DNA of 19,931 nucleotides, taken from Smittium culicis. Its lineage: Eukaryota; Kickxellomycota; Harpellomycetes; Harpellales; Legeriomycetaceae. The stretch covers positions 1-19,931 of the forward strand of contig LSSN01004668.1 in assembly GCA_001970855.1 (NCBI GenBank), given 5' to 3'. Positions 9,630 to 19,931 of the stretch are shown here, one piece after another (position 1 is the first letter of the stretch; each line of letters opens with the position of its first letter). The position numbers and the translations under genes were made by a program. Below the pieces are notes generated by a model. It saw only the letters and a program-made list of their open reading frames with translations. It was not told the origin of the DNA and searched no databases.

Positions 9630-12600
9630 TTTGTTTGAATTTATATAGAATACTGAGATGTACGTAGGTTGCTATAAATTGAAATTGAGGCTGTTTAGTC
9701 GAAATAAATAAATAGATTATTTGAATATTGAAAACTTTGAATAAAACACTGCTTCAAGACTGATTAATGTTCAAAGCCATAAAATTGCTAGGTGGCATCA
9801 AGAAATAGATAATGATATTCTTTTTTGACTTGAACCATAAAAATAAACAGATATCAAAGATGTTAAGTTATATTCAGCAAAATCTATAGCTAGAAATCAA
9901 CGCAGTCGAAGTAAGAGCTCCGGAATGTTTATCGTAGAAAAAATAATATGCAATAATCAAAATGAAAATCATATCGCTTATTAGATCTGGGGCGATGATT
10001 TCCAAGAACTTTAAACGCAAATTGAAGATATAGGTATTTTGTAAGTCTGAATTCTAAACTATACTGTAGATAGCATAGCTATTTTTGAACTCAAAGAAGG
10101 TAGACAAAAGATAATACAGAATAGTGAGATAGAAAAAAAGTAAACAGCAACTTACATATTTAACTTTATGGAAATAAAGATAAAAAAAGACAAATATAAA
10201 GTGCTAGAATAAAGATGAAAGAAGCGTTGATTGATATTCTGCGAATTTGATTTCTTTATATTGCAAAAAAAATAAACTAAAAACAAAACAAACAAATGCT
10301 AAAATTAGCCCAAATTAAGAGGAAATACGTTTTCTATTCTACAGCCAATAATTGCTTTAATTAAACGTGATAGCATACAAAGAAGAATATTAAAGGATAA
10401 TTTATTGGCCAAATATTTATCCCGCGTTTCAGATTATGACTGGAAAATAGCTGACAAAATAGTTATATGTGTTAATTATTGGCTTATTAATTCGTCAATA
10501 CCATTAATCTTCCAATAGCTATGATTCGTTGATGTTACAGGCTCCAAGATTAATTTGTTTCTCAAGAATTATGATTCGCAAATCAATAGACTGTCAAATT
10601 GGAGAACAAAAAGAAAGCCAATGATGGTTGTGCATTTTTTTGTAGAATTTTCACTCCCTTTGCACAATCAAAAAAGGAAAAAATACCTGAATTTTCTCTA
10701 TTTGAAAGCCGCGAAGTCGATACAAAAAATATAAACTTCTTTCCGAATGAAAAAGGCATTATCTATTTCTACGCGTTCATTTGACCAAAAAATAATATAG
10801 CAAAAATGTCGACTAATAAAGTAGTTCGCTGGGAAATTGCTCAATAACTGGGCTTATCTCCTTTATGATTAGTAGTTTATTTTTTATCATTCTTTTATAG
10901 CCAACCATTTTAAGTAAAAATTCATTAATTTAAAAAACCATATAACTATTGGCGTCATAAAATATATCTGCGAGTAGAAAATTTGATCTCATGTGCCCAA
11001 CAAATCAAAAAAATTCTTTTTTTTTTTAGAGAAATGACCATAAAAAGTTAAGGCATCGAAATTATGTACTTTAAAAATGTACATGCCCAATCAATCCTCA
11101 CAGAGACATCTGCCTTTGTTAGAACTGCAAAATTTAGCCGACTAATGATATATAAATATACCAAAATATAATTCCGTTAACGTATTTATTATATAAATCC
11201 AACCAGCAAATATAAATATATGATAAAAAACGTTATTAAATTAATTTTTAAAGTGTTTTGGCATTATAAAAGAGTCAACAAAGTATAGAGTTCAATTGGC
11301 CCTTTCCCGTACAACAGTCTTTAAATAATTTAATTTATGACTCTTTAACGATCTATAAGTAAACTACTTATTTTCTGATATTTTACTGTACTTTATCATT
11401 TCTTAAGACCTTGGAATTAATGCATTTTAATTTATCATAATTGACTATAATTAGAGGCTCAAAAATAGTCTACCGCCCATGAAAGGGTAAAGGCTTTTGC
11501 AACTGCTTACTCCTTACATCTATTATCTACGAAATCATTAGACTACGACACCTCTAATAATTTACAATCGCTTCATTAAAAAAATTACAATACAAACTAT
11601 TATAATCAAACAAATGTATGCTTAAAAAAATGTAAAATTTTCTCTCTCTTCTACTTCGAAGACCTTTAATTAATACAACCAATAATAATAGCTTAAATCA
11701 CAAACCGCGATAGTTGATAAATTAACTTGAGAATCGGTCTTCGATAAAAATAAATCTAGAAAATTACTATATTTCCATATCATTAATGAAAGATAACCAT
11801 ATAAGCGACCTTAACCACCCTTCCCAAATCTGAGAAAAGGTGTAAACTTCTAATACCAAGCCTCCTGACACTCCGAGGGTAGGAATTAGAAAACATATAT
11901 CGGTAAAAATCTGAACTACAAATCAGTTCCCTTATTTTAGTGCTATCAGGTTCAAAACCTATCGTTAAAAATATCTTAATATTTGTGGTTCCCATTTTAA
12001 GCTTGGCAATAATATATATGCCTACAATTTAGATATAGTTATAATTATAGAAAGTATATTCAAACAACTTAAAGACATTCAAAAAATTTTCAAGGTTGAC
12101 GCTAAAATAAAATAGTTTTCTTTAAATTTATATATAAAGACAACCAAGAAAAAGCAAAAAAAATAGAAATAATATATAATCAAAAAAACGAATTTTTGGA
12201 AACATTAGAGTGGAGTGGAGAATTCAAGTATATTACAGTACCCTCCTATACATGAATAAGCTTATTGAAGGTAGCACAAAAGATTTATAACATATTAAAA
12301 AACTCGGGTGAGTTAATCGACATCACATCTCTAAATCGTGTTAAATTTAATTCGTAAACTTAAAAAAGCCTTAAAATTGTTCTCAAAACTAAGGATAATA
12401 AAGTTTTGCCAAATACTCTCAGTATAAACGAAATTCAATTCGTGACCCCATGTAAGAGAGAATAAAGTATATATTCTTATTTTAAAAAAATATATCACAC
12501 TAAAAACAATTTCTATAAGTCAGATTTAAAAATGAAAAAAAAAAAAATCGAAGAGAGCTAGGTAATCGAACCCAAAAAAATTTAACAATAAAATTTTTTA

Positions 12601-12699
12601 TGGAAGAAATTTTATCTAGTAAAAATGGCGATAGATGTGTCTCAATTAGTAAAAAAGTTTATATTTTGACCCTAAAACTGGTAAAATATTTATATAATA
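9630..12699. other. Gene-free region, about 3.1 kb
   Basis: This is upstream of the Yra1-like gene, so its left end should hold that gene's promoter. Beyond that I see no supported gene. Open frames of 60-70 codons occur at 10599-10784 (+) and 11783-11995 (-), and a stop-free stretch without ATG at about 10303-10517 (+). None has a recognisable motif, and frames of this length are expected by chance at this composition. I recognised no tRNA, despite scanning for GGTTCNA-type B boxes. Confidence 0.55.
9640..9647 (-). promoter_or_regulatory. TATA-like element just upstream of the Yra1-like start
   Basis: TATATAAA on the minus strand lies only about 10 bases before the start codon. If it is a working TATA box, initiation would fall inside the coding region unless the true leader is elsewhere. 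It is more likely part of the AT-rich leader, and I list it only as a candidate. Confidence 0.2.
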
Positions 12700-12749
12700 G
12701 CATATAACAATCTGAAAACAACCTAGATCCTGAGACAATGATTCTCCAG

Positions 12750-13560
12750 TAAACACTTCTGTATATCTTGATTCACCTAATGTTAAAAAACAAGGTGATG
12801 AAAAAATTGTTAAAGAATCAGAAAATATAAAAGAAAATATAACTTGCCAGACATAGAATACAGTCTCGTAAGAGACTCAATCTGGATTTTCGACAGAAAA
12901 AATCTAAAGAATTGTAGAATTTGGAAAATTTTTAATAAATTGAACATATTTGATACTAAATTTAAGAATGCTAAAGATTTTGTGTTGGTAATTTAAAAAA
13001 AGAAAAAGAAAAAGCTCATTTCGCTGCCAAGGCGAAAATTTTTGCTTTTAAAATTTAAATTCCATATAAAAATCGGAACTTTAGATAAACCAATCGAGAT
13101 ATCGGTTATCTAGGATGGTGCTATTAATGAATCAAAGTTGAATATGTATAGTGATGAAGGGGAAAAAACTTTGACAATGTCAATAGTGAAAAAAAGCTAA
13201 ACTCCAAAAGCATTAAAATCGAAATCGAGGAAATTGTTTTCGATTCAATGTTCATTGAACAGTGACACATATGCAACAAAGAATTTAAAAAAAAAAATCA
13301 CTAAACATGATATAAAAAGAAAATAAAAATGCAAGAATCACAACTTTTAATTTCAAAGCCATTTCCGGAACAAATAATAGAAAATTAAATTTTTCTTACC
13401 TTAAAAGAGTATTAAAACTAGTATAAATTACCTTCATTAAGCGAATATTGAAGAGAATGAATTTTTTTTTGGTCATGGTATTGGTAAAATAAATTTTCAT
13501 CGTCCAAATATACCGGGAAAATGTACAAAAAACCAAACTATGAAATAATAGGGGGGAATT
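12750..13560 (+). other. Faint decayed coding traces, possible retroelement remnant
   Basis: Plus-strand reading gives protein-like pieces separated by stops and frame changes. One frame near 13050-13200 contains KFHIKIGTLDKPIEISVI then DGAINESKLN. Another near 13195-13320 contains a piece ending HICNKEFKKKNH. A third near 13452-13545 contains GHGIGKINFHRPNIPGKC. These are less repetitive than chance translation of the flanks, and the strand is A-rich like the LINE further right, which suggests old transposon sequence. I cannot name the family, and they may be chance. Confidence 0.22.
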
Positions 13561-14234
13561 GTATTAAAAGTAGAATTAGCATAAAAATTAAATCGCCCAA
13601 TAAAGAAATCCTTAACTTAGTTATCATATATTTGTGGATGTGTTATGATTTTAACGTTTCTTTGCAAACTATAAAGTCAATAAAAATTAGTTCTTTGTAG
13701 AAAGTATCACACATAACTTCTTAGTAATTAATTATTGTGAATATGAAAAGTGTTTAAAATTAAAATAAAGTTAAAATACAAATAATATTTACACGGTCAA
13801 TCAAATAACATCAACAACATAAATCAAATCTTCTTAAAGAGAATAATAATGTCACATAAAGAAACTATAATAGTAATGATATAACCAACTCATAAAAAAA
13901 AAGAAATAAAAAATCCGCTAAAATAGAAAAGTATAAAAAAAAACATACAAAGAATTCATGAGAACACCGGAAAAAATACTAAAGCATCAAAACATTTTTT
14001 CTAAGCGTCAATTAAACTTAAAAACTTACACTCTCGTTATCTTTATTTCTATACGCACAGTATACTAATAAAAAAATATTATATTACCTAATTTTTAATA
14101 TATTAAATCGTACTCAAATAAATAACTTTTTATCCATTATTTTAATTACATTTTAAGTCATTTTACTAATTTCAAAAACAAAAACCAAAAACAATAACAA
14201 AATACAAAAATTTAAAGGAAACTACAATTTAACC

Positions 14235-15340
14235 ATGACCAAAGAATTGTTCCAAAACCCGCAATCTCAAACATCCTCTGAGATCATTGCTAATTCTGCT
14301 GAGCCGATAGTTCTAAAGAAGAAAGGACAAGCAGAAAACAAAAACCCTCCACATATTTAACCAAAAGATAAAGGGTAAGAAAAACTATACTGAATCTTTT
14401 AAATGATGAACTTTTTAAAATCAATAAAAGAAATGAGGAACTGAAGATAATTGGCGATTTAAATATGGATGAAAATGAACCATGGATATAATAATACCAA
14501 AAATAACTAATAGACGAAAATGTAAAAATATTGATAATAAGCCTATAACTTTAAGATATACAATTGTTTATGCATATTGAAGCCCGATTAAAGAACTTTT
14601 ATCTTAGTTAAACATTCTTTAAGGCACAGGTCAAGAACATACCACTTAATTATATACTAAAAAAATTTTCTAATGCAAGAATAGAAGAGGTCGGCACAAC
14701 CTAATTCTATGACCACAAATTCATATCAACTAGAATCACAAATAATTCAACTAATAAAAATTAAAAAAATGATGAAAAATTAATTATAGTCCACTAGAAA
14801 AAGAATAAATACCCAATAAAATTTAATGTACGCTTAAATAGTACTTCAAGACTATTTAAGAGTAAACTAAGCTTAAAAATACATATAAGGATATTTAACT
14901 AAAATTCTACAGATAGTATTCAGGAGAAAAGAACAAAATTACTTGATAAATAAAATTAAATAGGAAATAAGCCCATTAAAAATGCCAATTTTTCTAGTAG
15001 TTTTATCTAAATTCATCTACATAATCTAGCTTGAAATGACAAATAAATAAAGAAATCTTTGATTTCATAGTATAAGGCCAAGAGCTAACTGGGTAGAAAA
15101 AAAACCAAGGATCGAATAAATAATCATTTTTTCTATTAAAAAATAGTGAAAATTTTAAGGAAATTTCCGAGCTTTACGATTCTAGAAAAAATTTCATTTC
15201 TCGAATTTATTTTATAAAAATACATTACTTCCATTATAAAATATTCAAAAAAGGTAGCATAGATAATTTTAGCCAATCTATATTGATCTTTTCTATAAAA
15301 AATAAATTTTTTAACTCGTACCAAACGTATATAGATTTAA
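14235..15340 (+). pseudogene. Decayed ORF of unknown type, possibly LINE ORF1
   Basis: An ATG at 14235 follows an A-rich, leader-like stretch and opens a 42-codon frame starting MTKELFQNPQSQTSS, which is richer in G and C than its surroundings and stops at 14361. Coding-like sequence continues in shifted frames: a piece with DELFKINKRNEELKIIGDL near 14400-14490, then one with ARLKNFYLS and FFKAQVKNIPLNYILKKF near 14580-14680, then basic Lys/Asn-rich sequence to about 15340, all broken by TAA and TAG codons. The position ahead of the RT relic on the same strand would suit a LINE ORF1. No RNA-binding or zinc-knuckle motif is visible, so the function is unassigned. Confidence 0.33.
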
Positions 15341-15399
15341 TAATTAGCGAGGAGTAACTATTAGAAGAATTATGTGAATCATCCGGAAACAAACTTCCC

Positions 15400-15966
15400 G
15401 TAATCTATGGACTAAACTTTGAATATTAAAAAAATTTCGAGGATCCGTAACTAAAATATTTAATATTAGTGTGAAATTATTATATAATTTTTTATAATAT
15501 AGATGGTATTGTACACCTAAATTACCTTACTGATTTATAATTCATCCACCCCCTTTTATTTTAAATAACTCAATTGTGCTAGTTTCAGTATACTACACTT
15601 TGATATTCAGTAATTTATAATATTAATTTTATTTATCAGTATATGGAAATGTTTGAAGGTGGTTTTGTTTTAAAAAACACAGTTTCAAATTTTTTTGGCC
15701 CTAATCATATACTTTTCATACTCTATTGTTAATTTTAATTCGATTATAATATCATATATTTATCTGATATAAAAAGAAGAGAACATGAAGGTATTATTGA
15801 TCAGATATTGATTTTAATATCATAATTTCCCCCTTTGATATTATTAAATAAAATATAATGAACTAATAACCCAGATTAGAGATAAGAGTTAAATTAATAA
15901 AGACTTCTTATAAGCTTCCAAAATCTCTCTTTAATAATAGAGATGCAAAAATGGAACTATTTTAGT
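15400..15966. other. T-rich interruption without coding trace
   Basis: Between the possible ORF1 relic and the RT relic the plus strand turns from A-rich to T-rich, roughly from 15480 to 15900, and shows no protein-like frame. This is where a LINE endonuclease and linker would be expected, so that part has been lost, replaced or interrupted by an insertion. Two similar strings beginning with five C residues and ending in AAATAA lie at 15548-15568 and 15828-15851. Confidence 0.4.
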
Positions 15967-16480
15967 GGAGGTTCGGAAATAAAAATTACCACAAAAAAAG
16001 ACGACCTTAAGGGCCTGAAAAATTATATTCCAATCACATCATAAATTATTAATTAGAGAATTTATATGAAGGTACTTATTAATAGAAACGAAAAAATAGT
16101 TGGCGAAATTATTGATAGAAAACATTCAGGATTCATTAAGAATTGGAATACATTCAATAATATACTGGCATCGAATTTTCTTCTAGAAAAAATCAAATCA
16201 AACCCACCAGATAATATCAGCAGAATATTACTGCTAGAACAAGAAAAATCTTACGACAGAGTTTATTTTTAATATCTTTTTAAGTGCCTAGAGAGGTATA
16301 TTTTGAACAACCAATTCCTTGATAAAGTTAAAAATTTATATTAAAACCCTATTACTAAGGTAAAAATTAACGTATTCTTATCAGATACAAAAAAAAAAAA
16401 TTAAGCAAGGTCTAAAATAGGAGGATTACTGCCCAAAATTCAATATAAAATATATTAGAATCTTAAATTCAGCGAATCAA
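15967..16480 (+). pseudogene. Reverse transcriptase domain, disrupted
   Basis: The RT copies LINE RNA into DNA at the target site. The frame opens with LKNYIPIT, equivalent to the LKNYRPIS start of LINE RTs, then MKVLINRNEKIVGEIIDRKH and SGFIKNWNTFNNILASNFLL, then motif A LLLEQEKSYDRV, where the first catalytic Asp is Glu (codon 16237-16239). After a TAA at 16270-16272 the same frame continues YLFKCLERYILNNQFLDKVK and KVKINVFLSD, as in the family. Past an A-run near 16390 the frame shifts to QGLK, stop, ED, which matches the GxRQGDPLSP box with Gln replaced by TAG (16418-16420). The FADD box expected next would fall near TTCGCA at 16552-16557, and there no aspartate pair is present. Confidence 0.85.
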
Positions 16481-16815
16481 GTCCAAAATAAATGTAATTT
16501 ATGTTGGATAATATATTTTCAAATATATATAATATGCATATTTCGTAATTATTCGCATGAAAGATAAAAATGACGAGTTATTTTTTGAAGAATCTATAAA
16601 TTACACTCAATTCAATTAAATATAAAATTTAATTACGGAAAAAAATATGAATAAATTTGGGCGAAACAGAAAATTATTGAAAAAAGTATCGAATACAGGC
16701 TCCAAATGAAAACCTCAGTTGCTTATTGATCAATTTTCTATGCAATCGTACAGATATTAAAAACAATGGAATAAAGAAACTATAGATTATATCCAATAAA
16801 GTATAAAATTAGAAG

Positions 16816-17313
16816 GACAGAAAACTACCAAATAAAGAAGGGTTTTTATTAGCAAATATTTTTATACTGTCTAAAATTTGGTACTCAGCTCACGTAATTC
16901 CATTAGATAGGAGCTTTACAATAAAAGTCATAAGACTTACCAACAAATTTATTTAGACCAATAAAAATATCATTCTCAAAATTAAATTTTCAAAACTAGA
17001 AAAAAATAATGGCGGACTTGGTCTTTTAAACGTCGAATCTCAAATAAAAATTTTATTTTTCAAATTTTCAAATGATTTTTTACTTAATAAAAACACTATT
17101 TGGGTACAATTGGCCCAAATGAACTATGAAAAATCTATTTGTGGTATTAAAAGCTACGATAGATTCATTGATATATGTTTAAAGATGAAAAACTTTAAAT
17201 GTATAAATAGATTTCCTAAAATATCGAAATTAGCTCTAAAAAAATCTAATTATAATTGCCAATTAGACAAAATCGGCTTCAATTATTGGTTCTTTGAAAA
17301 ATTAAAATGCTAG
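16816..17313 (+). pseudogene. LINE post-RT region, one internal stop
   Basis: One frame runs 165 codons with a single internal stop. It reads KEGFLLANIFILSKIWYSAH, then VIPLDRSFTIKV, then NKFI followed by TAG at 16954-16956, then NNGGLGLLNVESQIK. This is the standard block after LINE RT domains: the KGRxxLxNxxxLSKLWY helix, the F-I-W motif and the GGLGLxDxxxQN box. The stop replaces the conserved Trp of F-I-W, so TGG to TAG is the likely change. The remainder, to the TAG at 17311-17313, is Lys/Asn-rich and continues one frame over with NWLTQKKFSEYGTRIFKWDL to about 17450. Confidence 0.8.
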
Positions 17314-17753
17314 ATATCAAAAATATTAACAAAATATTTGATCTAAACTTACAAAAAAAAGATATGAACTGGTTAACACAAAAAAAATTCTCAGAATATG
17401 GAACTCGCATTTTTAAATGGGATCTATTATTGTACAACCAGATAACTTAAATATATATGTTAAAAATCAACAAAAATACCATATTTTTCGAAACTAATCT
17501 CATCAAGAAAAGTGTGTAGTTTGATAAAACCTTTTAAAATATATAAAATTTCCATCAGATTTGTTTATAATAGACAATGAACCAATAAGAAAAATTTCAA
17601 ACAGAATCACAAGGGAAAAAATTAGCTACGTAAACAAAAGTGAGAAAGTAGCCTTGTCTAATTAGGGAAAGATTAAAACTAAAGAAAAAATTCAGAAAAA
17701 TTTTGGTTGAACGAAAATTGATAATTTGGATTTAGAGTAAAAAACAACTAACT

Positions 17754-18198
17754 TATGAAAAAAAATTTAATAATGTTCTTATTACGAGAGATAAACTTAG
17801 AGTATGGAAATATGAATTATTTGAACAAAAAAAAGTATGTAAAGCTTTTAAGTTAAGAAGGGAAAATAGACCGAGCATATGATTTTATGAAATTGATTAA
17901 ATATTTTATCTGCAACCAATAATTAGATAAAAATATGCCTGAACTACTTAAAATAAAATTAGCTTACAGCTTTCTTAATTCAATTGAAAACAAAAACTTA
18001 TACATGGATATTTTATTTGGTCTTTCGATGTGTATAATAAATAGTAAAAGAGTAGAAAAAGCCCTAACTAGTAAAATATTTTCAACAGAAGGAATATTTA
18101 CTAGTTGGAGGAACGAGTTCATAAAGAAAATTAAAAGAAATTCAAAAAACCCAAAGAAAAGAGAAACATTGAACAAAATCAAGATCAATTGTTCATGA
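17754..18198 (+). pseudogene. LINE ORF2 C-terminal tail, broken
   Basis: A frame from 17754 gives YEKKFNNVLITRDKLRVWKY and continues to a TGA near 17878-17884. A second frame, open from 17935 to the stop at 18196-18198, gives 87 codons with LFGLSMCIINSKRVEKALTS and IFTSWRNEFIKKIKRNSKN. A short hydrophobic helix followed by a basic helix at the very end resembles the C-termini of LINE ORF2 proteins. The Cys-rich knuckle expected between these blocks is not preserved. This part is assigned mainly by its position after the RT and post-RT blocks. Confidence 0.5.
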
Positions 18199-19779
18199 CG
18201 AGAAATTAATCTTTCGTAATAGATAAATTATCCTTTTCTCCAATATTTTTTATATTTTCATAAAATACTTCTTAAATTCTTAACTTAATTTAAATAAATT
18301 AATGAAGATATTGTAAAATATATTAGAAAGTATTGAGTAACCCAGAATTCAATTTTAACCTAATATGCGGGAATATTTCAAGGAAAATAGCATTTTCTAT
18401 AATTTTCCCCTAATACAAAGTTTTTTTTAAATTTTAGACTTTATTAAAAAATAATATCGAATTTATTATTGGTAACTATCAATAGATTCATAAAATTCAA
18501 CCTAGGAAATTAATTAGATAATAAAATAAATTTCACTCCTTAAGTTAAAATTCAATAAAAGTTTATTATACATATATGATTTGATTAAATCTAGCTTATA
18601 AAAATACTAATATATGTTCATGGTTATAATATATTCATCCAGATATCAAATATAAGCTCAAATGTAAGCTCAAATATCATTAACTATTTTTTATACACAA
18701 AAAAAAACAATAGAAGTGCTGTTAATATACATTAAATATATAATTCAGTGCATAAAATATTAAAATATAAAAAAAATGTTATTTTTGAATAAAGTACACG
18801 ATGAAAAGAGTATAAATAGTTCTAAAATTGACATTTGAGGATTTTTCGACAGTTTATATCTTATTTTATATTTTTATTGTGGGGATAAATGCTCGTAACC
18901 AGATTTTATCAAGGTTTTTATACGTTTTAATATATCAATAAAAATATTATTCGCTTTGTTAAATTTTAGTATATTTTTATTTTGGATTTTGGAAAATAAA
19001 CGCCTTTTCTTATTTCTATAGTAACCCTTTACACAAAAGTGTGATTTTTCTTATAATATCTAAAAATGATTCAATTTCAAAATTAAATTAACACTATATC
19101 AAGCTAATATAAAAATCAATATACCACAGTACATTGAATATATAATATAAAGTTTAACCTTTTATATATATACGAAAGTGATCAAAAAATTTTTTTCCTC
19201 CTCATCACTCAGACGGTTATTCATCAGAAAAAAGTCTTTTAAAAAACAATAAATTTTAAAGTTAATGCACCGAATTTAATTCGATAAATCAAAATAAAAA
19301 GAGATAATTTTCTATAGTTAAACTAAATAAATCAAAATACAAAGGAGTTTTTCTTTATACTATTCAAAAATTTTACTCAAAAAAATTCGGTTATAATAAA
19401 TAATATTATTGCTGATAAAAACTAAATGAGACCAAAAAGATATCGAAATATTATTTTTATTAAATATTTAATCACAAGTCTAAGTTTAATTCTCACAGAG
19501 AGTGTTCTTATAATACTATTACTAGATACAGTAAAATATATAAATTGAAAGTAAAGAAATTTAATTATTGGATGGTTTTGGATTTTTTATAAATAATTCT
19601 TAATAAACATTAAGAAAGTTAAACCAAATCTTAACCCTATTAAACTAAATTAACTAAATAAAAAGGACAAGTTAAATAGTATTCTTTTTTTTATATTATT
19701 TTTTAAATCATTAAATTAATCTATCAATATTATCAAACCTATATTTTTTTATAACAGTAAATTCAAAATTAAAACATAA
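18199..19779. other. AT-rich sequence without a recognised gene
   Basis: The left end may be the 3' untranslated part of the LINE relic, but I see no poly(A) or tandem tail that marks its end. All frames are closed by frequent stops. A short imperfect duplication containing TAAGCTCAAAT lies near 18651-18677. No RNA gene was recognised. Confidence 0.55.

Positions 19780-19931
<152 letters not shown>

Larger units (their letters stand above)
15967..18198 (+). mobile_element. Relic of a non-LTR (LINE) retrotransposon, 3' half of ORF2
   Basis: Three collinear blocks fit a LINE ORF2: an RT domain from about 15967 to 16480, a post-RT block at 16816-17313, and a C-terminal tail reaching the stop at 18196-18198. 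The motif ILLLEQEKSYDRV fits motif A of fungal-type LINE reverse transcriptases (LLLDxEKAYDRV), which suggests a Tad-like or related clade, but I cannot assign it. The copy is dead: many stops, at least one frameshift at an A-run near 16388-16400, and a changed catalytic residue. No endonuclease domain, 5' end, target-site duplication or clear 3' tail was found. The orientation is plus, away from the Yra1-like gene. Confidence 0.85.

Noticed and set aside
11783..11995. 70-codon minus-strand frame with a non-repetitive translation
   Set aside because: Roughly one codon in twelve should be a stop at this composition, so several frames of this length are expected in 20 kb. No family motif, splice context or conserved neighbour supports it.
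12541..12600. TCGAACCC string suggesting a tRNA T-arm on the minus strand
   Set aside because: The flanking bases do not form a T-stem, and no A box, anticodon arm or acceptor stem could be placed.
16066..16272. Stand-alone 68-residue protein starting at ATG 16066
   Set aside because: The frame is open upstream to RT sequence (LKNYIPIT) and matches the family again after the stop, so it is a fragment of the RT relic and not a gene.
15967..18198. Alternative genetic code with TAA/TAG read as Gln, suggested by stops at Gln positions
   Set aside because: Both host genes use CAA for Gln and terminate at TAG or TAA exactly where the protein families end, and the relic also has frameshifts and a Trp-to-TAG change. 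Decay explains it better.

Overview
The window is AT-rich eukaryotic DNA, probably from a fungus. It carries two recognisable protein-coding genes with small GT-AG introns, a decayed LINE retrotransposon and long gene-free stretches. It ends inside a (TAA)n microsatellite, so the right edge is probably a contig end. The lineage is inferred, not proven: Asn/Lys/Ser-rich proteins, introns of 66-165 nt and a LINE reverse transcriptase with a fungal-looking motif fit a low-GC early-diverging fungus. A gut fungus of the Harpellales type would fit, but I cannot establish this from the sequence.

Layout. 1-1025: gene-free left flank. 1026-6740 (+): four-exon gene for a WDR24/Rtc1(Sea2)-type protein, the GATOR2/SEACAT subunit that acts on amino-acid signalling to TORC1. 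It has an unusually long disordered N-terminus, a WD40 propeller, a short conserved helical segment, a long basic linker and a complete C-terminal zinc domain. 6741-8674: gene-free convergent intergenic region. 8675-9629 (-): four-exon gene for a Yra1/ALYREF mRNA-export adaptor with both UAP56-binding motifs and a central RRM. 9630-12700: gene-free. 12700-15400: A-rich sequence with faint decayed coding traces, possibly retroelement remains. 15400-15966: T-rich, without coding trace. 15967-18198 (+): recognisable 3' half of a LINE ORF2 (RT, post-RT region, C-terminal tail) broken by stops and frameshifts. 18199-19779: gene-free. 19780-19931: (TAA)n.

The two intact genes are unrelated housekeeping functions (nutrient signalling and mRNA export) facing each other tail to tail. 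The rest of the window is repeat-derived or non-coding. I found no tRNA, rRNA, CRISPR or operon structure by eye. No new multi-gene system is visible. The points most worth following are the N-terminal extension of the WDR24 protein, the Met/Pro-rich flanks of the Yra1 RRM and the RIP-like stop codons in the LINE relic.
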